Below, piece by piece: positions 9,919 to 19,663 of a DNA stretch of 64,000 nt. This DNA is from Burkholderia mayonis. Its GTDB lineage: Bacteria > Pseudomonadota > Gammaproteobacteria > Burkholderiales > Burkholderiaceae. Every line of letters begins with the position of its first letter. The first letter of the stretch is position 1. The position numbers and the translations under genes are program-made. Where the stretch lies: positions 124,001 through 188,000 of the forward strand of contig NZ_CP013386.1 in assembly GCF_001523745.2 (NCBI RefSeq), read 5' to 3'. The notes under the pieces are model-generated. The model made no database searches and was not told the DNA's origin. It saw only the letters and a program-made list of their open reading frames with translations.

Positions 9919-12186
9919 ATGACTGACGCGTTCGTGCGCGTCGCGCTCGACCATCCGCTGCCGACGCTGTTCGATTACCGCTATCGCGCCGACGTCCCGG
10001 CCATGCCGGGGATGCTCGTGCAGGTGCCGTTCGGCCGGCGCAGCGCAGTCGGGCTCGTATGCGAAGTGACCGCTCACACGGACGTGCCCGCCGACCGGCT
10101 GAAGGCGGTCGACGCGGTGTGCGCGGAGCTGCCGTCGCTGTCGCGGCACTGGCTCGACCTCGTCGCGTTCGCGGCCGACTACTATCAGCGCGGGCTCGGC
10201 GAAGTCGCGCTGCCCGCGCTGCCGCAGGCACTGCGCGACGTGTCGCGCTGGGGACGCCTCCTTGCGCCCGAGTTGCGCTTCCGGCTGCTCGACGCCGGGC
10301 GCGCCGCGCTGCCGGACGCGCTGCCCGCGCGCGGGGCGGCGCTGCGCCGGCTCGCGCAGGCGCTCGCCGACGCGCCCGTGCTGTCGCTCGCCGAAGTTCG
10401 CGCGCTGCATCCGAAGGCCGTCGCGGTGCTCGACGAGTGGCAGGCGCAAGGCTGGGCCGCGTGCGACGAAATCGCGATCACGGACGCCGACGCACAGCTT
10501 GTGGATAACCCGGCGCCCGCCGCCGGCCGGCGCGCGGTGGCGACGCCGCCGCAACTGACCGACCAACAGGCCGAAGCGCTCGACGCGATCACGTCGGCGG
10601 ACGGCTTCGCGCCGTTCCTGCTCCATGGCGTGACGGGCAGCGGCAAGACGGAGGTCTATCTGCAGACGCTCGCCGCGCTGCTCGAGCGGCGGCCCGACGC
10701 GCAGGCGCTCGTCCTCGTGCCCGAGATCAACCTGACGCCGCAGTTCGAGGCGGCTTTTCGTACGCGCTTCGCGGCGATGCTGCCCGCCGACGCGATCGTC
10801 ACGCTGCATAGCGGTCTCGCCGAAGGCGAGCGCGCGCGCCACTGGATCGCCGCGCACACCGGCCGCGCGCGGATCGTGCTCGGCACGCGGCTCGCGGTGC
10901 TCGCGTCGCTGCCGTCGCTCGCGATGATCGTCGTCGACGAGGAACACGAACCGGCTTACAAGCAGCAGGAAGGGTTGCGCTATTCGGCGCGCGATCTCGC
11001 CGTCTGGCGCGCGAAGCAGCTCGCGATTCCGGTCGTGCTCGGTTCGGCGACGCCGTCGCTCGAGACCTGGTGGCAGGCGGAGCAGGGCCGCTACAAGCGG
11101 CTCACGCTGTCGAAGCGCGCGGTCGCCGACGCCGTGCTGCCGTCGGTGCGGCTCGTCGATCTGGAAGAGGAGCGGCGGCGCGGCCGCGCGTCGATGGGCG
11201 GGCTGTCGGGGCCGCTCGTCGCCGCGCTGAAGGCGCGGCTCGAGCGCGGCGAGCAGAGTCTCGTGTTCCTGAACCGGCGCGGCTACGCGCCCGCGCTCGC
11301 GTGCGACGCATGCGGCTGGGTCGCCGGCTGTCCGCGCTGCAGCGCGTATGTCGTGATGCACAAGCCCGAGCACGCGGTGCGCTGCCATCACTGCGGATGG
11401 GAGGCGCGCATTCCGCGGTCGTGCCCGGAATGCGGGAACGTCGACATCGCGCCGCTCGGCCGCGGCACGCAGCGCGTCGAGGAGACGCTCGCGCAGGCGG
11501 TGCCCGGCGCGCGGATCCTGCGCATCGACGCCGACAGCACGCGCCGCAAGGGCAGCGCGCAGGCGCTCTTCTCGGACGTGCACGCGGGTGAAGTCGACAT
11601 CCTCGTCGGCACGCAGATGATCGCGAAGGGGCACGATTTCCAGCGGGTGTCGCTCGTCGGCGTGCTGAATGCCGATACCGCGCTCTTTTCGCACGATTTC
11701 CGCGCGAGCGAGCGGCTGTTTGCGCAACTGATGCAGGTGAGCGGCCGCGCAGGGCGCGCGGGGCTGCCGGGCGAGGTGCTGATCCAGACGCGCTATTCGC
11801 GCCACGCGCTGTATCACGCGCTCGCGCGGCAGGATTACGTCGGTTTTGCGAGTTCGACGCTCGGCGAGCGGCGCGACGCGCATCTGCCGCCGTTCGTCTA
11901 TCAGGCGCTGCTACGCGCCGAAGGGCGCACGCTCGATGCGGCGCTCGCGTTCCTGCAGCAGGCGGCCGACGCGTTTTCGACGCTGCCGGGCGCGGACCGC
12001 GTGACGGTCTACGACGCCGTGCCGATGACGATCGTCAAGGTCGCGAACGTCCATCGGGCGCAACTGCTGATCGAGAGCGCGTCGCGCGCGGTGCTTCAGC
12101 ACACGCTGCGCGCGTGGCAGCCGCTGTTGCGCGAGCTGAAGGGCGTGCTGCGCTGGAGCGTCGAAGTCGATCCGCTCGACATCTGA
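9919..12186 (+). CDS. priA: Primosomal protein N', replication restart helicase
   Basis: PriA recognises stalled forks and D-loops, unwinds DNA and reloads the replicative helicase. About 755 residues from the ATG at 9919. The N-terminal DNA-binding domain begins VRVALDHPLPTLFDYRY. Walker A GVTGSGKTE is near residues 236-244 and the DEEH box follows (IVVDEEHEPAYKQQ). A cysteine-rich zinc module with eight Cys (CDACGWVAGCPRC onward) is near 460-505. An in-frame ATG at 9874 would add 15 residues. I prefer 9919 because other PriA proteins start close to the VALPxPLP motif, but neither start has a strong ribosome binding site. Confidence 0.95.
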   Translation: MTDAFVRVALDHPLPTLFDYRYRADVPAMPGMLVQVPFGRRSAVGLVCEVTAHTDVPADRLKAVDAVCAELPSLSRHWLDLVAFAADYYQRGLGEVALPALPQALRDVSRWGRLLAPELRFRLLDAGRAALPDALPARGAALRRLAQALADAPVLSLAEVRALHPKAVAVLDEWQAQGWAACDEIAITDADAQLVDNPAPAAGRRAVATPPQLTDQQAEALDAITSADGFAPFLLHGVTGSGKTEVYLQTLAALLERRPDAQALVLVPEINLTPQFEAAFRTRFAAMLPADAIVTLHSGLAEGERARHWIAAHTGRARIVLGTRLAVLASLPSLAMIVVDEEHEPAYKQQEGLRYSARDLAVWRAKQLAIPVVLGSATPSLETWWQAEQGRYKRLTLSKRAVADAVLPSVRLVDLEEERRRGRASMGGLSGPLVAALKARLERGEQSLVFLNRRGYAPALACDACGWVAGCPRCSAYVVMHKPEHAVRCHHCGWEARIPRSCPECGNVDIAPLGRGTQRVEETLAQAVPGARILRIDADSTRRKGSAQALFSDVHAGEVDILVGTQMIAKGHDFQRVSLVGVLNADTALFSHDFRASERLFAQLMQVSGRAGRAGLPGEVLIQTRYSRHALYHALARQDYVGFASSTLGERRDAHLPPFVYQALLRAEGRTLDAALAFLQQAADAFSTLPGADRVTVYDAVPMTIVKVANVHRAQLLIESASRAVLQHTLRAWQPLLRELKGVLRWSVEVDPLDI

Positions 12187-12190
12187 CGCA

Positions 12191-12361
12191 TCATTCGTGC
12201 GCTTCGCGCAGCGTGGCGAGCGGCGCGTCGCGCTCGCATGCGTCGGCGTCGTGCGCGCGCCCTAGCGCCTGGAAGAACACCGCCGACGCGCGGTGTACGA
12301 ATACGATCGCGCCCGCGATCCAGGCCGCGAGCACGATGCCGATCACTACCCATCCGTCCAT
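12191..12361 (-). CDS. Small single-pass membrane protein
   Basis: A 56-residue reading frame, MDGWVVIGIVLAAWIAGAIV then FVHRASAVFFQ, with one strong transmembrane helix at residues 4-22 and a charged C-terminus. The ATG at 12361 is preceded on its own strand by AAGGAGAAACGAG, a good ribosome binding site with 6 nt between GGAG and ATG. This is why I regard it as a gene rather than chance. It is convergent with priA and divergent from putA. I do not recognise the family and assign no function. Confidence 0.6.
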   Translation of the reverse strand: MDGWVVIGIVLAAWIAGAIVFVHRASAVFFQALGRAHDADACERDAPLATLREAHE

Positions 12362-12536
12362 CTCGTTTCTCCTTCGCATCCGCGGGCAGCGGGCGCACGC
12401 AAATCAGATATCACGTCAGATCGTTGCGAAAATCGAGCCGGCAAAATTGACAGGATCAGGGAAAATACTGATCGATCAAATTGGTGCGTGCGATTCACAT
12501 TTTTTGATAACGCATTGATATTAAACGGGATTTGTG

Positions 12537-12574
12537 AGGTGCAACCAATTGCGCAATCTGGTTGCACCTTTTTA
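12537..12574 (+). promoter_or_regulatory. Inverted repeat with GTTGCA sites in the putA leader
   Basis: A perfect 11-bp inverted repeat, AGGTGCAACCA (12537-12547) and TGGTTGCACCT (12559-12569), with an 11-nt loop, followed by TTTTTATT. Two readings fit. It contains two oppositely oriented GTTGCA hexamers, the motif bound by the ribbon-helix-helix domain of E. coli PutA, so it may be the PutA autoregulatory operator. The stem plus T-run also resembles an intrinsic terminator or attenuator. It lies about 75 bp before the putA ATG. Confidence 0.65.
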
Positions 12575-12644
12575 TTGGGTGTCTTACGATTTTGCGATCT
12601 TTTAAAGTCCTTGGCCGGCATCGGGCTGGCCCCAGAAGAAAATC

Positions 12645-15600
12645 ATGGCAAGCACCACACTGGGCGTCAAAGTCGACGATCTGCTCCGTTCGCGTCTGAA
12701 GGACGCGGCGTCGCGGCTCGAGCGCACTCCTCACTGGCTGATCAAGCAGGCGATCTTCGCGTATCTCGAGCGGATCGAGCATGGTCAACTGCCGCCGGAA
12801 CTGTCCGGCCACACGGGCGTCGCCGATTTGTCCGACGGCCACGCCGACGGCGATGAAGACGGCGTGCCGCACCCGTTCCTAGAATTCGCGCAGAACGTGC
12901 AGCCGCAATCCGTGCTGCGCGCGGCGATCACGGCCGCGTACCGGCGTCCGGAGCCGGAATGCGTGCCGTTCCTGATCGGCGAGGCGCGGCTGCCCGCGAG
13001 CCTCGCGTCGGACGTCCAGTCGATGGCCGCGAGTCTCGTCGAGGCGCTGCGCGAGAAGAGCTCGGGTGGCGGCGTCGAAGGACTGATCCACGAATTCTCG
13101 CTGTCGAGCCAGGAAGGCGTCGCGCTGATGTGCCTCGCCGAAGCGCTGCTGCGCATCCCCGATCGCGCGACCCGCGACGCGCTGATTCGCGACAAGATCA
13201 GCAAGGGCGACTGGCGCTCGCACGTGGGCCATGCACCGTCGCTGTTCGTCAACGCGGCGACCTGGGGCCTGATGATCACGGGCAAGCTCGTTACGACGAA
13301 CAGCGAAGCGGGCCTGTCGTCGGCATTGACGCGCCTGATCGGCAAGGGCGGGGAGCCGCTGATTCGCAAGGGCGTCGACATGGCGATGCGCCTGATGGGC
13401 GAGCAGTTCGTGACGGGCGAGACGATTTCCGAAGCGCTCGCGAACAGCCGCAAGTTCGAAGCGCGCGGCTTCCGCTACTCGTACGACATGCTCGGCGAGG
13501 CGGCGTCGACCGAAGAGGACGCGCTGCGCTACTACGCGTCGTACGAGCAGGCGATCCACGCGATCGGCAAGGCAGCGGGCGGCCGCGGCATCTACGAGGG
13601 CCCGGGCATCTCGATCAAGCTGTCGGCGCTGCACGCGCGCTACTCGCGCTCGCAGCAGGAGCGCACGATGAGCGAGCTGCTGCCGCGCGTGCGCTCGCTC
13701 GCGTTGCTCGCGCGCCGCTACGACATCGGCCTGAACATCGACGCCGAGGAAGCGGACCGGCTTGAGCTGTCGCTCGATTTGCTCGAGGCGCTGTGTTTCG
13801 ATTCGGAATTCGCCGGCTGGAACGGCATCGGCTTCGTCGTGCAGGCGTACCAGAAGCGCTGCCCGTTCGTGATCGACTATCTGATCGACCTCGCTCGCCG
13901 CAGCCGCCATCGCGTGATGGTGCGGCTCGTGAAGGGCGCGTACTGGGATTCCGAGATCAAGCGCGCGCAAGTGGACGGCCTCGAAGGCTATCCGGTTTAC
14001 ACGCGCAAGATCTACACCGACGTGTCGTACCTCGCGTGCGCGAAGAAGCTGCTCGCCGCGCCGGACGCCGTCTATCCGCAGTTCGCGACGCACAACGCGT
14101 ATACGCTCTCCGCGATCTATCACCTCGCGGGCCAGAACTACTACCCCGGCCAGTACGAATTCCAGTGCCTGCACGGAATGGGCGAGCCGCTCTATGAAGA
14201 AGTCACCGGCCGCGACAAGCTGAACCGCCCGTGCCGCGTGTACGCGCCCGTCGGCACGCACGAGACGCTGCTCGCGTACCTCGTGCGCCGCCTGCTCGAG
14301 AATGGCGCGAACACGTCGTTCGTGAACCGGATCGCCGACAAGTCGGTATCGGTGAAGGCGCTCGTCGCCGACCCGGTCGAGGAAGCCGAGCAGGTCGCGC
14401 CGCTTGGCGCGCCGCACGCGAAGATCCCGCTGCCGCGCGAGCTGTACGGCGCGCCGCGCCTCAATTCGATGGGCCTCGATCTGTCGAACGAGCATCGGCT
14501 CGCGTCGCTGTCGTCGGCGTTGCTCGCGAGCGCGCATCATCCGTGGCGCGCCGCGCCGATGCTCGCCGACGACGCGCTCGTGAACGCCCCCGCGCGCGAC
14601 GTGCGCAATCCGGCCGACCTGCGCGACGTCGTCGGCACGGTCAGCGAGGCGACGCCCGAGCAGGTGAGCGCGGCGCTCGCGCACGCCGTCGCGGCCGCGC
14701 CGATCTGGCAGGCGACGCCCGTGGACGCGCGCGCCGACTGCCTCGCGCGCGCGGCCGACCTGCTCGAAGCGCAGATGCACACGCTGATGGGCCTGATCGT
14801 GCGCGAGGCGGGCAAGTCGCTGCCGAACGCGATCGCCGAAATCCGCGAGGCGGTCGATTTCCTGCGCTACTACTCGGCGCAGATCCGCGACGAGTTCTCG
14901 AACGACACGCACCGTCCGCTCGGCCCCGTCGTCTGCATCAGCCCGTGGAACTTCCCGCTCGCGATCTTCATGGGCCAGGTGGCCGCCGCGCTCGCGGCCG
15001 GCAACACGGTGCTCGCGAAGCCGGCCGAGCAGACGCCGCTCATCGCCGCGCAGGCGGTGCGCCTGCTGCGCGACGCCGGCGTGCCGGCTGGCGCGGTGCA
15101 GCTCCTGCCCGGCAACGGCGAGACGGTCGGCGCGGCGCTCGTCGCCGATCCCCGCACGCGCGCGGTGATGTTCACCGGCTCGACCGAAGTCGCGCGCCTC
15201 ATCAACAAGACGCTGTCGTCGCGCCTCGATCCGGACGGCAAGCCGATTCCGCTGATCGCCGAAACGGGCGGCCAGAACGCGATGATCGTCGATTCGTCGG
15301 CGCTCGCCGAGCAGGTCGTCGCCGACGTGCTGCAATCGTCGTTCGACTCGGCCGGTCAGCGCTGCTCCGCGCTGCGCGTGCTGTGCCTGCAGGACGACGT
15401 CGCCGATCGCACGCTGACGATGCTGAAGGGCGCGATGCGCGAGCTCGCGCTCGGCAATCCGGATCGCCTGTCGACGGACGTCGGCCCAGTAATCGACGCC
15501 GACGCGAAGCGCACGATCGACACGCACGTCGCCGCGATGACGGACAAGGGCCATGCGGTCACGCAGCTGACGATGCCGGAAGCGTGCGCGCAAGGCACCT

Positions 15601-16574
15601 TCGTGCCGCCGACGATCGTCGAGATCAACAGCGTCGACGAGCTGAAGCGCGAAGTGTTCGGCCCGGTGCTGCACGTCGTCCGCTATCGCCGAAGCGCGCT
15701 CGACAAGCTGCTCGAGCAGATCCGCTCGACGGGCTACGGCCTCACGCTCGGCATCCACACGCGGATCGACGAGACGATCGCGCACGTGATCGGCCGCGCG
15801 CACGTCGGCAACATCTACGTGAACCGCAACGTGATCGGCGCGGTGGTCGGCGTGCAGCCGTTCGGCGGCGAAGGGCTGTCGGGCACGGGGCCGAAGGCAG
15901 GCGGCGCGCTCTACCTGCAGCGCCTCCTCGCGACGCGCCCGGCCGGTCTGCCGAAGTCGCTCGAGGCGTCGCTCGTCGTCGATGCGCCGCAGGACGGCGA
16001 GTCGCGCGATAATCCCTCCGCCGCGCTGACTGCGCTGCGCGACTGGCTGATCGAGCAGCGCGAGCCGGCGCTCGCCGCGCGCTGCGACGGCTATCTGTCG
16101 CACGTGCTGGCCGGTGCGACGGCGGTGCTCGCAGGGCCGACGGGCGAACGCAATACGTATACACTCGGCGCGCGCGGCACGGTGCTGTGCATCGCGGCGA
16201 CGCCAAGCGGCGCGCGCGCGCAGTTCGCCGCCGTGCTCGCGACCGGCAACCGCGCGCTCTTCGCGGGCGCGGCGGGCGAGGCGCTCGCGGCGGCGTTGCC
16301 GGCATCGCTGAAGTCGCATGCGAGCGTGCGCAAGCAGGCGGACGCGGCGTTCGATGCGGTGCTGTTCGAAGGCGACAGCGACGAGCTGCTCGCGCTCGTG
16401 AAGGAGGTCGCGCAGCGTCCGGGGCCGATCGTATCGGTGCAGGGCGTCGCGGCGGGCGCGTTCGAGAACGGCGACGACGAAGACTACGCGCTCGAGCGGC
16501 TCCTGACGGAGCGCTCGGTGAGCGTGAATACCGCGGCGGCGGGCGGCAATGCGAATTTGATGACGATTGGCTGA
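12645..16574 (+). CDS. putA: Trifunctional proline catabolism protein PutA
   Basis: 1309-residue PutA that oxidises proline to glutamate. The order is an N-terminal ribbon-helix-helix DNA-binding domain (residues 1-48, TTLGVKVDDLLRSRLKDAA), then the FAD proline dehydrogenase barrel (about 200-560, with LNIDAEEADRLELSLDLLEA and RLVKGAYWDSEIK), the NAD P5C dehydrogenase (about 640-1110, catalytic Cys in SAGQRCSALR, Glu in LIAETGGQNA), and a C-terminal domain of about 190 residues. With the N-terminal domain it should repress its own gene when proline is absent. It sits on the membrane when reduced. The downstream gene may be co-transcribed. Confidence 0.96.
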   Translation: MASTTLGVKVDDLLRSRLKDAASRLERTPHWLIKQAIFAYLERIEHGQLPPELSGHTGVADLSDGHADGDEDGVPHPFLEFAQNVQPQSVLRAAITAAYRRPEPECVPFLIGEARLPASLASDVQSMAASLVEALREKSSGGGVEGLIHEFSLSSQEGVALMCLAEALLRIPDRATRDALIRDKISKGDWRSHVGHAPSLFVNAATWGLMITGKLVTTNSEAGLSSALTRLIGKGGEPLIRKGVDMAMRLMGEQFVTGETISEALANSRKFEARGFRYSYDMLGEAASTEEDALRYYASYEQAIHAIGKAAGGRGIYEGPGISIKLSALHARYSRSQQERTMSELLPRVRSLALLARRYDIGLNIDAEEADRLELSLDLLEALCFDSEFAGWNGIGFVVQAYQKRCPFVIDYLIDLARRSRHRVMVRLVKGAYWDSEIKRAQVDGLEGYPVYTRKIYTDVSYLACAKKLLAAPDAVYPQFATHNAYTLSAIYHLAGQNYYPGQYEFQCLHGMGEPLYEEVTGRDKLNRPCRVYAPVGTHETLLAYLVRRLLENGANTSFVNRIADKSVSVKALVADPVEEAEQVAPLGAPHAKIPLPRELYGAPRLNSMGLDLSNEHRLASLSSALLASAHHPWRAAPMLADDALVNAPARDVRNPADLRDVVGTVSEATPEQVSAALAHAVAAAPIWQATPVDARADCLARAADLLEAQMHTLMGLIVREAGKSLPNAIAEIREAVDFLRYYSAQIRDEFSNDTHRPLGPVVCISPWNFPLAIFMGQVAAALAAGNTVLAKPAEQTPLIAAQAVRLLRDAGVPAGAVQLLPGNGETVGAALVADPRTRAVMFTGSTEVARLINKTLSSRLDPDGKPIPLIAETGGQNAMIVDSSALAEQVVADVLQSSFDSAGQRCSALRVLCLQDDVADRTLTMLKGAMRELALGNPDRLSTDVGPVIDADAKRTIDTHVAAMTDKGHAVTQLTMPEACAQGTFVPPTIVEINSVDELKREVFGPVLHVVRYRRSALDKLLEQIRSTGYGLTLGIHTRIDETIAHVIGRAHVGNIYVNRNVIGAVVGVQPFGGEGLSGTGPKAGGALYLQRLLATRPAGLPKSLEASLVVDAPQDGESRDNPSAALTALRDWLIEQREPALAARCDGYLSHVLAGATAVLAGPTGERNTYTLGARGTVLCIAATPSGARAQFAAVLATGNRALFAGAAGEALAAALPASLKSHASVRKQADAAFDAVLFEGDSDELLALVKEVAQRPGPIVSVQGVAAGAFENGDDEDYALERLLTERSVSVNTAAAGGNANLMTIG

Positions 16575-16658
16575 GCAATCCTTGCCCTTCGCCTCAAGAA
16601 ACGGAAGCGGCAAGGCGAACCCGAAGTCGCTCCATTTACCCTGGTACTAGGAGAAGAT

Positions 16659-17798
16659 ATGCAACACACGATGAAAAAGCTGGCAGGCGCGACGTTCGTC
16701 GCGGTCATGTCGCTCGCGGGGACGGCGCACGCGGATGACGTCAAGATCGGCTTCGCTGCGCCGATGACGGGCGCGCAGGCTCACTACGGCAAGGATATGC
16801 AGAACGGCATCGTGCTCGCGATCGAGGACTTCAATGCGACGAAGCCCGTGATCGGCGGCAAGCCGGTGAAGTTCGTGCTCGACACGCAGGACGATCAGGC
16901 CGACCCGCGCACCGGCACGACGGTCGCGCAGAAGCTCGTCGACGACGGCATTAAGGGCATGCTCGGCCACTTCAACTCGGGCACGACGATCCCGGCTTCG
17001 CGCATCTACGCGAACGCGGGTATCCCGCAGATCGCGATGGCGACCGCGCCGGAATATACGCAGCAAGGCTACAAGACGACCTTCCGGATGATGACGTCCG
17101 ACACGCAGCAGGGCTCGGTCGCGGGCACGTTCGCGGTGAAGGATCTCGGCATGAAGAAGATCGCGATCGTCGACGATCGCACGGCGTACGGCCAGGGTCT
17201 CGCCGATCAGTTCGAGAAGGCGGCGAAGGCGGCGGGCGCGACGATCGTCGACCGTGAATTCACGAACGACAAGGCAGTCGACTTCAAGGCGATCCTGACG
17301 AAGCTGAAGGCGTCGAAGCCGGATCTCGTCTACTACGGCGGCGCGGATTCGCAGGCCGCGCCGATGGCCAAGCAGATGAAGTCGCTCGGCGTCGCGGCGC
17401 CGCTGATGGGCGGCGAGATGGTGCACACGCCGACTTTCCTGAAGATCGCGGGCGACGCGGCCGAAGGCTCGATCGCTTCGCTCGCCGGCCTGCCGCTCGG
17501 CGAAATGCCCGGCGGCAAGACGTACGCGGACAAGTACAAGAAGCGCTTCGGCGAAGACGTGCAGACGTACTCGCCGTACGCGTACGACGGCGCGATGGCG
17601 ATGTTCAACGCGATGAAGAAGGCGAACTCGACCGATCCGGCGAAGTATCTGCCGTTGCTGTCGAAGACCGACATGGCGGGCGTCACGTCGACGCACATCG
17701 CGTACGACACGAAGGGTGACCTGCGCAACGGCGGCATCACGATCTACAAGGTCGAGAAGGGCGAGTGGAAGCCGCTCAAGAGCATCGGCGGCAAGTAA
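16659..17798 (+). CDS. Branched-chain amino acid ABC transporter, periplasmic binding protein
   Basis: 379-residue periplasmic binding protein of the LivJ/LivK type. A signal peptide MKKLAGATFVAVMSLAGTAHA follows a short MQHT lead, and the mature part opens DDVKIGFAAPMTGAQAHYGK, a type-1 periplasmic binding fold. The ATG at 16659 has AGGAGA 7 nt upstream. A second ATG four codons later could also serve. It lies 84 bp after putA and is followed by a terminator. No Liv permease or ATPase gene is next to it, so its transporter must be encoded elsewhere. Ligand is predicted only as Leu/Ile/Val-like. Confidence 0.9.
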   Translation: MQHTMKKLAGATFVAVMSLAGTAHADDVKIGFAAPMTGAQAHYGKDMQNGIVLAIEDFNATKPVIGGKPVKFVLDTQDDQADPRTGTTVAQKLVDDGIKGMLGHFNSGTTIPASRIYANAGIPQIAMATAPEYTQQGYKTTFRMMTSDTQQGSVAGTFAVKDLGMKKIAIVDDRTAYGQGLADQFEKAAKAAGATIVDREFTNDKAVDFKAILTKLKASKPDLVYYGGADSQAAPMAKQMKSLGVAAPLMGGEMVHTPTFLKIAGDAAEGSIASLAGLPLGEMPGGKTYADKYKKRFGEDVQTYSPYAYDGAMAMFNAMKKANSTDPAKYLPLLSKTDMAGVTSTHIAYDTKGDLRNGGITIYKVEKGEWKPLKSIGGK

Positions 17799-17858
17799 GC
17801 GTCGCGCGTGGCGCGGGCGTCGCGTAACGGCGTCCGTTTCGCGCTTCGATATCGACGG

Positions 17859-17897
17859 GCCCCGGATCTGCGCAAGCAGGTTCGGGGCTTTGTTTTG
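17859..17897 (+). terminator. Intrinsic terminator after the Liv-type binding protein gene
   Basis: GCCCCG pairs with CGGGGC and CTGC with GCAG around a GCAA loop, followed by TTTGTTTT. It begins about 60 bp after the stop codon and probably ends the putA-side transcript. Confidence 0.8.
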
Positions 17898-18069
17898 TCG
17901 ACGGATGCCCGGCGGCGCGTCGCACGGGGCGATGCTTGCGATTGAGTTGGCATCGGCATCGGCATCGGCGCGCAGTGCGCGGTGCGCGGTGTGCCGAGCC
18001 AGTGAGTCACGGCGTTCGAGCGTCGTGAGGTTCGGATGCCGAAGGGTCGCCGTCGCCGCCGCCGCCGCA

Positions 18070-19590
18070 TTACGCGCCGCTGGCGCGCAGCAAGTGCTTC
18101 TGCAGCTTGCCCGTCGGCGTGCGCGGCAGACGCTCGGCGAACACGTATTCGCGCGGGATCTTGTACGCGGCGAGCCGCTTCGCGCAGAACGCGCGCAGCG
18201 CGTCGGCATCGACCGCACCATCCGCGCCGCTCGCCGTGCGCAGCACGACGTGCGCGATCACGGTCTCACCCCATTCCGGATGCGCACGGCCGATCACCGC
18301 GGCTTCCGCGACGGCCGGATGCGCGGTCAGCACGTCCTCGACCTCCTTCGAATAGACGTTCTCGCCACCTGTCACGATCATGTCCTTGATCCGGTCGACG
18401 ACGAACAGATAGCCGTCGTCGTCGACGCGCGCGACGTCGCCGCTCCGATACCAGCCGCCGTCCGCGAACGCCGCGCGCGTCGCGTCGGGATCGTCGAGAT
18501 AGCCGAGCATCATGCTGTCCGCGCGCAACCGGATTTCGCCGATCTCGCCCGGCCGTGCGTCGTCGCCCGACGCGGTCACGACCCGCACGTCGACGCCAGG
18601 CGTGCCCTGCCGGCCGATCGAGCCCGTCTTGACGGTCTGCTCGAATGGATGGAGCACCGTGCCGGCCGGGCCCGTCTCGGTCATCCCGTACACCTGATAG
18701 AACGCCTCGCTGCGGTACGCGCGCATCAGCCGGCGCGCAATGTCCGCGCCGATCGGCCCGCCGCCGTACAGCCATGCGCGCACGCTGGTGAGATCGAACG
18801 ACGCGAAGTCGGCGATCGCATCGAGCGGCAGCGTGTACGACACCGGCGCGCCGAAATACAGCGTCGCCTGCTCGGCCTCGACCGTCTGCAGAAAGTGCAG
18901 CGGATGATAGTCGCGCATCAGCACGACGGTGCCGCCTACATATAGCGTCCCGCCGAACCAGTTGTTGAGCGGCGACGCGTGCCAGATCGGCATCGCCATC
19001 AGCGTGCGCTCGCGCTCGGTCATCGACAGCGCGAGCGCGCTCGTCATGGCGGCGAGCGCGACTGTCCGATGGCTGTGCAGGCAGCCCTTCGGGCGTCCCG
19101 TCGTGCCCGACGTGTAGAGAATCTCGGCGAGCGCCGCGTCGTCGGGCGTGCCGGACGCGATGCCGCCCGCGTCGGCGGCGAGACGGTCGAACGACGCGGC
19201 GCTGCTCGCATCGCCTTCGGTCACGAGGCGATGCGCGTCGTGGTCGACTTTCGCGAGCACGGGCGCGAGCGCGGCGTCGAACAGCACGGCGCGGCTCGCG
19301 CTGTGGCCGAGGATGGCGTCGACTTCCGGCGCCTGCAGCTTGTGGTTGATCGGCACGACGACCGCACCGATGCGCCACGCGCCGAGCAGCAGATCGAAGA
19401 ACGCCGGCGTGTTGAAGCACATCGCGGCGACGCGATCGCCCGGCGCGACGCCGAGCGCGGCGAGCACCTCGGCCGCGCGCCGCGAGCGGCGATCCATCTG
19501 TGAATACGTGGTCGTCGCGCCGTCGTAGCGCAGGAACGGCTTGTCGGGCGTCGCGCGCGCGGCGCGGTCGAGAGCGGCAATCAGGTTCAT
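18070..19590 (-). CDS. Acyl-CoA ligase (AMP-forming)
   Basis: 506-residue adenylate-forming acid-CoA ligase. The phosphate-binding loop LYTSGTTGRPKGCLHSHR is near residue 165, YGMTETGPAGTV near 299, YRSGDVARVDDDGYLFVVDR near 380, and the C-terminal lysine in TPTGKLQKHLL near 490. It probably forms an operon with the upstream AidB-like acyl-CoA dehydrogenase gene (73 bp apart, same strand), suggesting activation followed by dehydrogenation of a carboxylic acid. Substrate unknown; a crotonobetaine- or medium-chain-type ligase are both possible. Confidence 0.88.
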   Translation of the reverse strand: MNLIAALDRAARATPDKPFLRYDGATTTYSQMDRRSRRAAEVLAALGVAPGDRVAAMCFNTPAFFDLLLGAWRIGAVVVPINHKLQAPEVDAILGHSASRAVLFDAALAPVLAKVDHDAHRLVTEGDASSAASFDRLAADAGGIASGTPDDAALAEILYTSGTTGRPKGCLHSHRTVALAAMTSALALSMTERERTLMAMPIWHASPLNNWFGGTLYVGGTVVLMRDYHPLHFLQTVEAEQATLYFGAPVSYTLPLDAIADFASFDLTSVRAWLYGGGPIGADIARRLMRAYRSEAFYQVYGMTETGPAGTVLHPFEQTVKTGSIGRQGTPGVDVRVVTASGDDARPGEIGEIRLRADSMMLGYLDDPDATRAAFADGGWYRSGDVARVDDDGYLFVVDRIKDMIVTGGENVYSKEVEDVLTAHPAVAEAAVIGRAHPEWGETVIAHVVLRTASGADGAVDADALRAFCAKRLAAYKIPREYVFAERLPRTPTGKLQKHLLRASGA

Positions 19591-19663
19591 CGCTTCGGAT
19601 TCCTTGCTTGCGGCGGACGTGGCGCGGAAAAGCGCGGCGCGCGAGCGGCGGCGCCGCGCGCGG

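Noticed and set aside
12879..16613. A 1244-codon open frame on the minus strand opposite putA
   Set aside because: It is very Arg/Asp/His rich with no domain, mirrors putA in the complementary frame, and has no ribosome binding site. Long antisense frames are common in 67% G+C DNA.
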